Source: JAHFTY01 sp964584785
GTDB taxonomy: Bacteria > Acidobacteriota > Terriglobia > 20CM-2-55-15
Assembly (NCBI GenBank): GCA_964584785.1
Contig: CAZPBY010000041.1
Span: forward strand, 7,852-71,851
DNA length: 64,000 nt
Reading direction: 5' to 3'
The translations under genes and the position numbers were made by a program. The notes beneath the pieces are model-generated. The model searched no databases. It was not told where the DNA came from and saw nothing but the letters and a program-made list of their open reading frames with translations. Below are positions 32,740 through 40,567 of this stretch, piece by piece (positions within the stretch are counted from its first letter, which is position 1; the number at the start of each line of letters is the position of its first letter).

Positions 32740-34077
32740 ATGCGAGCAATAGTTGTACTTTTCCTTATCGCCCTCCTCGTCATCTGTGGTTTCTTCGCAA
32801 CAACCTATAAAAGATGGGAAGGCACACCGCCGGAAATCCGCCTCGATCATGACTTCACAGCACTCGGCCGCACTCCATCCCTGCAACTGACGGTGAGTGA
32901 TGCCGGGACCGGACTGAAGCACGCGGTCATTCGTGTGCGACAGAATGATAAGGAAACCGTGCTGGCTGAAGACTCCCTCGACAGAGCGAAAGCCGAGAAA
33001 TCGCGGACTTACGACGTCGGAAAGATGCTCGCCGAGAAAGGCCAGCTCCAGCAGGGTCAGGCCACGCTCGTTATTGAAGCTTCGGACCACGCGTATCGAA
33101 ATTTCCTCAAAGGCAACCATGCTGAACTGACGAAGAGTTTCGATGTGGATACTCTTCCGCCTCAGGTGGAGGTGTTATCGACGCAGCACTATGTCAATCA
33201 GGGCGGTTCGGAGTGCGTCGTCTATCGCGTGTCCGATGACGCCGTTACTTCCGGAGTTCAGGTTGGCCCTCATTTTTTCCCGGGCTTTCCGGTGAATCCG
33301 TCCGACAAGAGAATGCGATTTGCGCTGTTCGCTCTCGAATACGATCTGCCTGCGGATACGGGCATGAAAGTCGTTGCGAGGGATGCAGCCGGCAATGAAG
33401 CGTCGGCTGATTTCTGGAAGAAGGTTTTTCCGAAGGGATTTCGGAGCCGCGACATTCCCGTCGACGACGCTTTTCTCCAGAAGGTTGTTCCAGACGTCCT
33501 GAGCAACACGCCCGAGGTCAAGGATCAGGGAGATCTCGTCAAAACGTTTGTCGAGATCAACAGCAAGCTGAGGAAACAGAATCATCAGAAGATCGCCGAG
33601 CTGTCCAGACAGTCCGAAGGGAAATTCCTGTGGAACGGGGCATTTCTTCAGCTGAGCAATTCGAAAGTCGAATCGTCTTTTGCCGATCGGCGGTCGTACA
33701 TCTATAAAGGACAAAAGATCGACGAACAGGATCACGTCGGCTTCGATCTATCGGTTGTGCAACACAACCCGATCGAAGCGGCCAATGACGGAAAGGTTGT
33801 TCACGCCGGTTACTTCGGAATTTACGGCAACACCGTGCTGATCGATCACGGCGCCGGCCTGATCACGCTGTACGGCCACATGAGTTCCATCGACGTCAAA
33901 CCGGGCCAGCTAGTCAGGAAGAAGGATATCCTCGGAAAGAGCGGCGCAACGGGCCTTGCCGCCGGCGATCACCTGCATTTCGGCATGTTCCTTCAGGGAG
34001 TGCCGATCAATCCGACGGAGTGGTGGGACGGCAAATGGATCAAGGATCACGTCCTGGATCGGCTGCCGACAAGCTGA
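32740..34077 (+). CDS. M23 (LytM-type) peptidase, membrane-anchored
   Basis: A 445-residue envelope protein with an N-terminal membrane segment (RAIVVLFLIALLVICGFF). A middle region of beta-sandwich-like character (about 30-290) precedes a C-terminal LytM domain. Zinc and catalytic motifs are HVGFDLS, LYGHMSS and the HxH of GDHLHFGM. It is expected to cut peptidoglycan cross-links or activate an amidase. The ATG at 32740 is taken because an earlier in-frame ATG at 32692 lies in the hairpin after the previous gene. Confidence 0.9.
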   Translation: MRAIVVLFLIALLVICGFFATTYKRWEGTPPEIRLDHDFTALGRTPSLQLTVSDAGTGLKHAVIRVRQNDKETVLAEDSLDRAKAEKSRTYDVGKMLAEKGQLQQGQATLVIEASDHAYRNFLKGNHAELTKSFDVDTLPPQVEVLSTQHYVNQGGSECVVYRVSDDAVTSGVQVGPHFFPGFPVNPSDKRMRFALFALEYDLPADTGMKVVARDAAGNEASADFWKKVFPKGFRSRDIPVDDAFLQKVVPDVLSNTPEVKDQGDLVKTFVEINSKLRKQNHQKIAELSRQSEGKFLWNGAFLQLSNSKVESSFADRRSYIYKGQKIDEQDHVGFDLSVVQHNPIEAANDGKVVHAGYFGIYGNTVLIDHGAGLITLYGHMSSIDVKPGQLVRKKDILGKSGATGLAAGDHLHFGMFLQGVPINPTEWWDGKWIKDHVLDRLPTS

Positions 34078-34111
34078 TTAGCGGCGCGCTTCGTGACATA
34101 ATCTTCGTGGA

Positions 34112-35239
34112 ATGGATTTTCACCACAAGGAAATACTGAAGCGATACGCGCTGATGGCTACCGGACGGCCGTTCGCGCCGATCCTCCTCAATATCCTCGT
34201 CACCTCCGTCTGCGACATGCGTTGCGTGCATTGTTTCTTCACGGACGAACTCGATGACAAGCCGCGCAAGAAACTGCAGATGACCACCGCAAACATCCGA
34301 CGGATCAGCGAAACGATGGGCGCGAATCTCGCCGTGCTGATCATTGCGGGCGGTGAACCGTTTACACGAAAAGACCTGCCGGAAGTGGCTCGCGCGTTCT
34401 ACGAGAACAACAAGCTGGAATCGATTTACCTGATGTCGAACGGTCAGATCCAGCAGAGGATTATTCCGGACGTAACTCGCATTCTGCAGGAGTGCCCGAA
34501 CCTGAACGTCACGGTGGCGTTGGGAATCGACGGCCTGAAAGAAGAGCACGAGAAGATCCGTCAGAAGCCCGGGAGCTGGGATATTGCAATCGACACCGCT
34601 CGCAAACTCCAGGCCATTAAAAAAGACTCTCCGCGACTCGATATCCAAACGTGCACGTGTTTCATGAACAGCAATCAGGCGCGGATCTTCGACTGGTACG
34701 AGTTCCTGAAGCACGAGCTCAAACCTGACAAGATCAACATCAACTACATTCGCCCGCCGTCCGCGCGCCCTGAAGAGTTGAATATCGACAAAGCGCGCTA
34801 CGATGCGCTCTCACACCGCATCCGTGAAGACTCGCGTCACGCGGCCATTAAGAATCGGTATTCCGGTGACGCCGGTTTTTTCAAAGCCGCCGTCGATATC
34901 TACATGCACGAATTGATCACGAAGACGGCGTTTGAGGGACGTCCGCACTTGCAGTGCTTCGCGGGAACGGCGGGAGCAGTGATTTACGACGAGGGGACCA
35001 TCTCAAGCTGCGAGATTCTCGAACCCGTTGGCAACCTGCGAGACTACGACTGGAATTTCTCGAAACTGTGGTACTCGCCGGTGATGGACGGGCGTCGCGA
35101 AACCGTGGCGAACGGGTGCTTCTGCACTCACGAAAGCAATTGCTACTACCCGTCGCTGCCCTTCAATCCAGGACACCTCGTCGAGATCAAGCGTCTCGAA
35201 CAGGAAATGAAACAAGCCGCCGAACCCGCCCACGTCTAA
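34112..35239 (+). CDS. Radical SAM protein with SPASM-like C-terminal cysteines
   Basis: A 375-residue radical SAM enzyme. CDMRCVHC (about 34-41) binds the 4Fe-4S cluster, AGGEPF is the glycine-rich SAM motif, and a Cys-rich C-terminus (CFAGTAG, SSCEI, GCFCTHESNC) looks like a SPASM domain for auxiliary clusters. Such enzymes modify peptides or act in cofactor maturation. No peptide precursor gene was seen nearby, so the substrate is unknown. It ends 3 bp before mutY, indicating co-transcription. Confidence 0.85.
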   Translation: MDFHHKEILKRYALMATGRPFAPILLNILVTSVCDMRCVHCFFTDELDDKPRKKLQMTTANIRRISETMGANLAVLIIAGGEPFTRKDLPEVARAFYENNKLESIYLMSNGQIQQRIIPDVTRILQECPNLNVTVALGIDGLKEEHEKIRQKPGSWDIAIDTARKLQAIKKDSPRLDIQTCTCFMNSNQARIFDWYEFLKHELKPDKININYIRPPSARPEELNIDKARYDALSHRIREDSRHAAIKNRYSGDAGFFKAAVDIYMHELITKTAFEGRPHLQCFAGTAGAVIYDEGTISSCEILEPVGNLRDYDWNFSKLWYSPVMDGRRETVANGCFCTHESNCYYPSLPFNPGHLVEIKRLEQEMKQAAEPAHV

Positions 35240-35242
35240 GAG

Positions 35243-36199
35243 ATGCACCGGTTGCTCGTTGCCTGGTTTGAAGAAGCCCATCGCGCGCTGCCATGGCGCG
35301 AGGCTTACGATCCTTACTACGTGTGGGTCTCGGAGGTGATGCTCCAGCAGACCCAGGTCGAAACGGTCCTTCCGTATTTCGAGCGATTTATTTCAACCTT
35401 TCCCACTTTGAAATCTCTTGCGGCCGCCGAAGAGGAACAGGTCCTGAAGCTTTGGGCCGGCCTCGGCTATTACCGGCGGGCCAAAAACCTTCTAGCTGCG
35501 GTCCGCCTCGTGATGGAAGACCACGGAGGCAAAGTGCCGCCAGAATACGACGCGCTGATCGCGCTGCCCGGCGTGGGTCAGTATATGGCCGGAGCGATTC
35601 TGAGCATCGCCTTCAACAAGCCCTATCCGGTTGTCGACGGGAACGTGCGGCGCGTGCTGTCGCGCATCCACGGATGGACGGACGAGAATCCTAAAGCACT
35701 GTGGAAAGCGGCCGAAGAACTCGCGCGATCCGCCGAACCGCGACTCGTCAATCAGGCGCTGATGGAACTCGGCGCAACCGTGTGCTCGTTTCGTGCGCCG
35801 CGGTGTTTGCTGTGTCCTGTCCAATCGTGGTGTGTCGCATTCAAAACCGGAATGCAGCAGAAGATTCCACCGATGAAAAAACGGCCGGAAACCGTGCGTG
35901 TTCATGTTTACGCCGTCATTCAGCGGAAGGGCTCGCGATATCTCATGAAACCCGCGGAGGGCATGTGGGAGTTTCCCATCTTCCCGGAAATGCCGGGCGG
36001 GCAACTGGCCAAGGTAGGCACTTGCCGCCACACCATCACGCATCATCGCATCGACGTCACTGTGTACGCCGGCCAAATGACGTCCATCGAACCGTATGTA
36101 TGGAAAACGATTTCATCGGTGCCGGTGTCTTCGCTGACACGAAAGATTCTCGACGTCGGCCTCTCGGCACGAAGCCCGTCGCTGCGCTCCGGGTTCTGA
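35243..36199 (+). CDS. mutY: A/G-specific adenine glycosylase with repeat-encoded C-terminus
   Basis: A 318-residue MutY that removes adenine opposite 8-oxoguanine. The catalytic Glu31 (SEVMLQQTQV), the helix-hairpin-helix LPGVGQYMAGAI, Asp132 (VVDGNV) and the 4Fe-4S cluster cysteines (CSFRAPRCLLCPVQSWC, spacing 6-2-5) are all present. A C-terminal NUDIX-like 8-oxoG recognition domain fills about 220-305. The last residues, ARSPSLRSGF, and the TGA stop come from palindromic repeat copy C. It follows the radical SAM gene by 3 bp. Confidence 0.93.
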   Translation: MHRLLVAWFEEAHRALPWREAYDPYYVWVSEVMLQQTQVETVLPYFERFISTFPTLKSLAAAEEEQVLKLWAGLGYYRRAKNLLAAVRLVMEDHGGKVPPEYDALIALPGVGQYMAGAILSIAFNKPYPVVDGNVRRVLSRIHGWTDENPKALWKAAEELARSAEPRLVNQALMELGATVCSFRAPRCLLCPVQSWCVAFKTGMQQKIPPMKKRPETVRVHVYAVIQRKGSRYLMKPAEGMWEFPIFPEMPGGQLAKVGTCRHTITHHRIDVTVYAGQMTSIEPYVWKTISSVPVSSLTRKILDVGLSARSPSLRSGF

Positions 36200-36258
36200 C
36201 AGTTTTGCACGATGACGCTTAGACGAGCAGAACCCGGAGCGCAGTGACGGGCTTCGTG
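36168..36258. repeat. Palindromic repeat family, copy C (3' end of mutY)
   Basis: Arms of 31 nt (36168-36198 and 36228-36258) with one mismatch and a 29-nt loop. The left arm encodes the last ten residues and the stop of mutY. The right arm ends 10 bp before the stop of the convergent ybbP-like gene. As a hairpin it could end transcription from both sides. Confidence 0.9.
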
Positions 36259-36268
36259 CTGCCAACTT

Positions 36269-38806
36269 TCAGTTCTCGGCCTGACGCAAGACTTCCAACG
36301 GCTTTTGACGCAGGATCCGGAAACTGGCGGCCCAACCGGTGATGACGGCGATAACCGCGGTGAGGGCGATGGAAACAACTACCGGCCAGGCCCTGACCGC
36401 ATAAAACGCGTGGAACAGGCGATCGATGATGATCACGCTGAACACGCAAGCCAACACCGCGCCGATCGCACCCGCCGCGATACCGATGATCAAAAACTCC
36501 AGCGAAAAAATCCGTACAATTTTCCGCCGCGTCGCACCGATCGTCTTGAGAATTGCGACCTCGCGCATGCGCCGGTACCGCGTTCCCGCGACCGCCGAAG
36601 CCAGAATGATCGCGCCGCCGACAATCGCAAAAGCAGCGAGAAAGCGGACTGTGATGCTGATGCGATCGACAACACCCTGAATGATTTCGAGCACATCGGC
36701 GGCGTTCACAACGGTCACTGTCGGAAACTGGCCGAACACGGCGCGTTGAAGATCGCCGACCAGCGATGGTTGGACGTGGATCGCGCCGAAGTAAATGACC
36801 GGGAATCCGCGCAGGGCAACGGGCGCGAGAATGAATTGATTGTTGGCGCCGAGTCGCGCCGCATCCGTGCGACGAATGCTCGAGACGCGCGCCGACAACT
36901 CCCTGCCTTGAATCGACCACTCGAGCGAATCGCCGACATTCAGTTTCAAGGCGTCGGCTGCACTCTCTTCGACCGAGACCAGGTTGTCGTTCGTATCGTG
37001 CGTCCACCAAGCGCCGGAAAGAATCTCCGTCGCCTTCGGTATGTCCTCCGACCATGTCAACGCGAATTGAGTTCTAAAATAGCGCTGCTCGCCTTCGCTA
37101 AGTTGAATCTGCTCGACCGGCGTGCCGTTGATGCGCGACAGCTGGCCCGCTACAGCCGGCATCGCATCGGGCAGATCGAGGACTCCACGCTGCGATCGGA
37201 TCAAGTTCCACAAATCGTCCTTCTGTACTCCAGTCACGTTAATCAGAAAAACGTTCGGACTGTCGGGCGGCGCGCTGATGCGGAGTTGATCGAGCAGTGA
37301 ATCCTGCAGCAGCTGGATCGTCAGCGTGAACATCACGCCGACTCCCAGGGCCACGAGGACAGCGGTGACATGAGTGCCCGGACGATAAAGATTCGCGATA
37401 CCCTGCCGCATGACGGGCGAAAGCCGAGACGAAAGCCGAAGCATGGCGCGTTTCAACGCTGTGAGAGCGCCTTTCGCGATTCCCGCAAGGATGATCAGGC
37501 TCACGATCAGGCCGCCTGCAAAGTAGGTTCCGATTCGCATCGAGCCGCTCATCCAAATAGCGATGAACCAAATGCCGAGAGCAATGAGAAGTATGGACAA
37601 GAATCTCGGCAACTGTTCCAGCGGATGCTGCACGGCCGTTGTATCGTGTTCGGCCATGTTTCTGCGAAAAATGAGTGCCGGCTTGATTTTCGAAATCGAC
37701 AGAAGCGGCGGAACCGTAAACAGAAGCGAGGTGAGCAGGCCTACTGAAATACCCTGCAGGATAGGTTTCCACGACAGCACAAGCTCGATGTTGACGTCGA
37801 AATAGCCCGCAAGGAAGCGTGGGAAAACCGCCTGTGCGGCGAAACCCACGATTACACCGAGCAGACTGCCGGCCAGGCCCAGCATGACGGACTGCGCCGC
37901 GTACACTTGCATCACTCGCCGCGACCGCCCGCCGAGGCATTTCATGATCGCGATGTGGTCCATGCGCTGCTGAATGTGACTTTCGATGGATGTCGCCACC
38001 CCAACGCCGCCGACAATCAACGCAATCAAACTGACCATCGCCAGGAAAGAGCCGGCGCGATCCATGTTCCGCGACAGCGTCGGATTGGCTTCGGTGTAAT
38101 CGATGATGCGGCCGCGGCGGCCGAACACGTCGCCTAGCTCGGCGCGAATCTGTTCGACGTCCGCATCGCGCGGCAGACGCAGCAGGATCCGCTGCGTGGC
38201 GCGGCTGCCGAAAACATTCAGTCCTGTCCACTCGTAACCTTCACGCGTCATCAACACTCGCGGACCCAGCGTGAATCCGGTGGTCATCCGATCGGGTTCT
38301 TTCTTCGAGATGCCCACGATGCGGAATTCGTGTTCGCCGATCTTGATTGAATCGCCGGGATGCACACCCATCCGGAGCAGGAAATCGTCGGACACGACGA
38401 CGGTATCGGCGGACAAGGCAGGATTCGGCGGATCGAATTCGAGTACCCCATAGAACGGATACTTCGCAAAATCGGCCGCTTTGATCGACGACAGGACCGG
38501 CGTGGTCTGCGGCCCGGCAGAGGCCATGGAAACGGTCTCCGTGACACGTGTCGACTCGATCCCTCGCGCATGAAGGGATTCGAGAACCTGCTCTTCCTTT
38601 TCGGTGGGAATCGCATTGAGGCGAATCATGAGGTCCGCGCCCATCAGCGTTCGTGCTTCCTTCATCAACGTGTATTTCGTGGATTCGCTGAAGCCCTTGA
38701 CGCCTGTCAGGGCCGCGACCCCCGCGGCAACGGCAAGAATGACAAACACGAGCCTGCTGCGGCTGGCCTTGGCGTCGATGAGAGCCATGCGGAGCGCGAA
38801 CTTCAT
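36269..38806 (-). CDS. ybbP: FtsX-family ABC transporter permease, YbbP-like
   Basis: An 845-residue permease with the YbbP/LolCE-type layout. A first membrane helix (about 18-36), a large periplasmic domain, three helices at about 255-375, two more at about 405-455, a central helix near 480-500, a second periplasmic domain, and a final three-helix FtsX block (about 705-835) are seen. It is paired with the ATPase gene through an ATGA overlap. In E. coli ybbA-ybbP lie divergent from tesA, exactly as here. The transported molecule is not established; lipid or lipoprotein handling is a reasonable inference. Confidence 0.88.
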   Translation of the reverse strand: MKFALRMALIDAKASRSRLVFVILAVAAGVAALTGVKGFSESTKYTLMKEARTLMGADLMIRLNAIPTEKEEQVLESLHARGIESTRVTETVSMASAGPQTTPVLSSIKAADFAKYPFYGVLEFDPPNPALSADTVVVSDDFLLRMGVHPGDSIKIGEHEFRIVGISKKEPDRMTTGFTLGPRVLMTREGYEWTGLNVFGSRATQRILLRLPRDADVEQIRAELGDVFGRRGRIIDYTEANPTLSRNMDRAGSFLAMVSLIALIVGGVGVATSIESHIQQRMDHIAIMKCLGGRSRRVMQVYAAQSVMLGLAGSLLGVIVGFAAQAVFPRFLAGYFDVNIELVLSWKPILQGISVGLLTSLLFTVPPLLSISKIKPALIFRRNMAEHDTTAVQHPLEQLPRFLSILLIALGIWFIAIWMSGSMRIGTYFAGGLIVSLIILAGIAKGALTALKRAMLRLSSRLSPVMRQGIANLYRPGTHVTAVLVALGVGVMFTLTIQLLQDSLLDQLRISAPPDSPNVFLINVTGVQKDDLWNLIRSQRGVLDLPDAMPAVAGQLSRINGTPVEQIQLSEGEQRYFRTQFALTWSEDIPKATEILSGAWWTHDTNDNLVSVEESAADALKLNVGDSLEWSIQGRELSARVSSIRRTDAARLGANNQFILAPVALRGFPVIYFGAIHVQPSLVGDLQRAVFGQFPTVTVVNAADVLEIIQGVVDRISITVRFLAAFAIVGGAIILASAVAGTRYRRMREVAILKTIGATRRKIVRIFSLEFLIIGIAAGAIGAVLACVFSVIIIDRLFHAFYAVRAWPVVVSIALTAVIAVITGWAASFRILRQKPLEVLRQAEN

Positions 38807-39480
38807 AGCACCTCGTCGCTGACGATGACGCCGTCGCGCAAGGCAATGCGCCGGTCCGCATGTTCGGTGAGGTTGTGATCGTGAGTCACCAGGATCAGCG
38901 TTGTTCCCTGCTCGCGGTTCAGCTTCAGCATCAACCGGAGAACGTGATCGCCGTTCGCGCTGTCGAGATTGCCCGTCGGCTCGTCCGCGAGCAGAATCGA
39001 CGGCTGCATCATGAACGCCCGCGCAATGCCGGCGCGCTGCTGTTCGCCGCCGGAAAGTTGAGCCGGATAGTGATCGGCGCGATCACCGAGCCCGACACTC
39101 TCGAGCAAATACTCCGCGCGCTCAATTTGCCGCGCGTGGCCATTGCCCGACAGTTCCGAGGGCAGCAGCACGTTTTCCAGCGCGGTCAACGTTGGAATCA
39201 GCTGGTATGCCTGAAATACAAAGCCGATCTTTCTGCCGCGCAACACGGCCAATTGATCTTCGCTGAGGCGTGTGATGTCCGTGCCATCCAGCTCAATGGA
39301 TCCCGACGTCGGCCAGTCCAAGCCGGCAAGCAGCCCCAGCAGCGTGGATTTCCCGCTGCCCGACGGCCCGGTGATCGAGACGACCTGAGATTCTGGAATT
39401 TCAAAACTGATGCCGCGTAGAATCTCGACGCGATGCGTGGGCGTTTCGATAGTCTTGATGAGGTTCTTCACCGAAATCAC
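38803..39480 (-). CDS. ybbA: ABC transporter ATP-binding protein, YbbA/LolD-like
   Basis: A 225-residue ATPase. Walker A (GPSGSGKST), Q-loop (FVFQAYQLIP), signature (LSGGEQQR), Walker B (SILLADEPTGNLDS) and H-loop (LVTHDHNL) are all intact, and the family length fits. It belongs to the MacB/LolD/FtsE subgroup that drives FtsX-type permeases. It starts at GTG 39480, with 21 bp between its start and that of divergent tesA. Its stop overlaps the permease start by 4 bp. Confidence 0.92.
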   Translation of the reverse strand: MISVKNLIKTIETPTHRVEILRGISFEIPESQVVSITGPSGSGKSTLLGLLAGLDWPTSGSIELDGTDITRLSEDQLAVLRGRKIGFVFQAYQLIPTLTALENVLLPSELSGNGHARQIERAEYLLESVGLGDRADHYPAQLSGGEQQRAGIARAFMMQPSILLADEPTGNLDSANGDHVLRLMLKLNREQGTTLILVTHDHNLTEHADRRIALRDGVIVSDEVL

Positions 39481-39501
39481 AACGATTGTTATCCTACATG
39501 A

Positions 39502-40173
39502 ATGTTGCGGTACACGCTGTTCGTGATCCTTTTGCCGGTGGTGCTCATGTCGTGCAGCCGTGATCCGCGGCCTGCGGGCGCCTCCGGGAATCGTCAGGAT
39601 GCTCCAGCGGCTTCACCCGATCCGCGGCCCGTCATTCTCGCGTTCGGCGACAGTCTGACAGCGGGACATGGTGTGGAATTGATCGACTCTTATCCTTCAC
39701 AGCTGCAGAACGAACTCGACCGCCGCGGGTACAAATACCACGTTGTCAATGCGGGCATCAGCGGAGACACGACCAGCGGAGGATTGTCGCGTATCGACGC
39801 AGCGCTTGACGTCCATCCCGCCATCGTCATTTTAGAGCTGGGCGGAAACGACGGTCTCCGCGGGGTTCCGATTCGCGATGCCGAAAACAACCTCGAGCAG
39901 ATGGTCGTGAAATGCCAGTCCGCGGGTGCATTGGTGGTCCTGGCCGGCATGACACTGCCGCTCAACTACGGCCCCGATTACATCCACGGTTTCGAGGCCA
40001 TGTATTCGAATCTTGCAAAGAGCCACAGGACTCACCTGATTCCGTTTTTCCTGGAAGGCGTCGCCGGCAAGATGGACTTGAATCAGGAAGACATGATTCA
40101 TCCCACCGCGAAGGGATACGTCATCGTGACACAGAATGTCCTGCGCGCCATCGAACCTCTGCTCGAACGGTAA
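39502..40173 (+). CDS. tesA: GDSL arylesterase/lysophospholipase, TesA-like lipoprotein
   Basis: A 223-residue SGNH hydrolase. The N-terminus ends in VVLMSC, a plausible lipobox with Cys18, so it is likely membrane-anchored rather than free periplasmic. The four blocks are AFGDSLTAG (nucleophile Ser), NAGISGDTT (Gly), ELGGNDGLRG (Asn) and the terminal DMIHPTAKGY (Asp, His). TesA hydrolyses thioesters and lysophospholipids. Its divergent position next to ybbA-ybbP matches E. coli and suggests a shared lipid role. Confidence 0.9.
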   Translation: MLRYTLFVILLPVVLMSCSRDPRPAGASGNRQDAPAASPDPRPVILAFGDSLTAGHGVELIDSYPSQLQNELDRRGYKYHVVNAGISGDTTSGGLSRIDAALDVHPAIVILELGGNDGLRGVPIRDAENNLEQMVVKCQSAGALVVLAGMTLPLNYGPDYIHGFEAMYSNLAKSHRTHLIPFFLEGVAGKMDLNQEDMIHPTAKGYVIVTQNVLRAIEPLLER

Positions 40174-40217
40174 TGAAGATCCCGCCCATCGCTAAGCTCA
40201 CTGAAGCGAGCACGGTT

Positions 40218-40245
40218 TTGACTGTTCCCGTCACGAGCGTATAAT
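40218..40245 (+). promoter_or_regulatory. Strong sigma-70 promoter for the riboswitch RNA
   Basis: TTGACT (40218-40223), a 16-bp spacer and a perfect TATAAT (40240-40245) lie 48 bp before the riboswitch aptamer. This is one of the clearest promoters in the window. Confidence 0.75.
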
Positions 40246-40292
40246 GGCATGTTGTCGGATGACTAAATATGGCATAACGACACAGCAGGAAA

Positions 40293-40437
40293 AGGCCTAA
40301 ATCCGGCGTAATGGACGCCGGATGCGGGGGACCCAACACAGCACGCCAGCGCGTGCTGCGGGGCGAATCTCCGAATGGATGCTATTTGGAGTAGGGCGAC
40401 TTCCGAGCCCGAGCCCGTCAGCTAACCTCGCCGGCCT
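40293..40437 (+). promoter_or_regulatory. c-di-AMP riboswitch (ydaO/yuaA class)
   Basis: The conserved blocks of this class appear in order. The outer stem is AGGCC/GGCCT. A P2 hairpin ATCCGGCGT/ACGCCGGAT follows, then GCGGGGGACCCA, hairpin GCACGC/GCGTGC, GGGGCGAATC, hairpin TCCGAAT/ATTTGGA and TAGGGCGAC. It ends with the near-invariant CCCGTCAGCTAACCTCG. The class binds cyclic di-AMP and is usually an OFF switch. It lies 130 nt before the SPFH gene. The expression platform is unclear; a 14-bp palindrome GTTGATGCATCAAC (40533-40546) just before the Shine-Dalgarno (40554-40559) is a candidate. Confidence 0.93.
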
Positions 40438-40567
40438 CAGCGGAAGAACATGACCAACACTTCCATTCCGGTGACTCTTCCCGGGCAATCGTGAGCATCT
40501 CCGCTCCCGTGATCCGCTTCACCCGCTACCCTGTTGATGCATCAACGGCAGTTGGAGGGCTGCGAGT

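Noticed and set aside
31705..33120. Long antisense open frame opposite the cytochrome-propeller and M23 genes
   Set aside because: It crosses two well-supported genes and has no recognisable domain or ribosome site.
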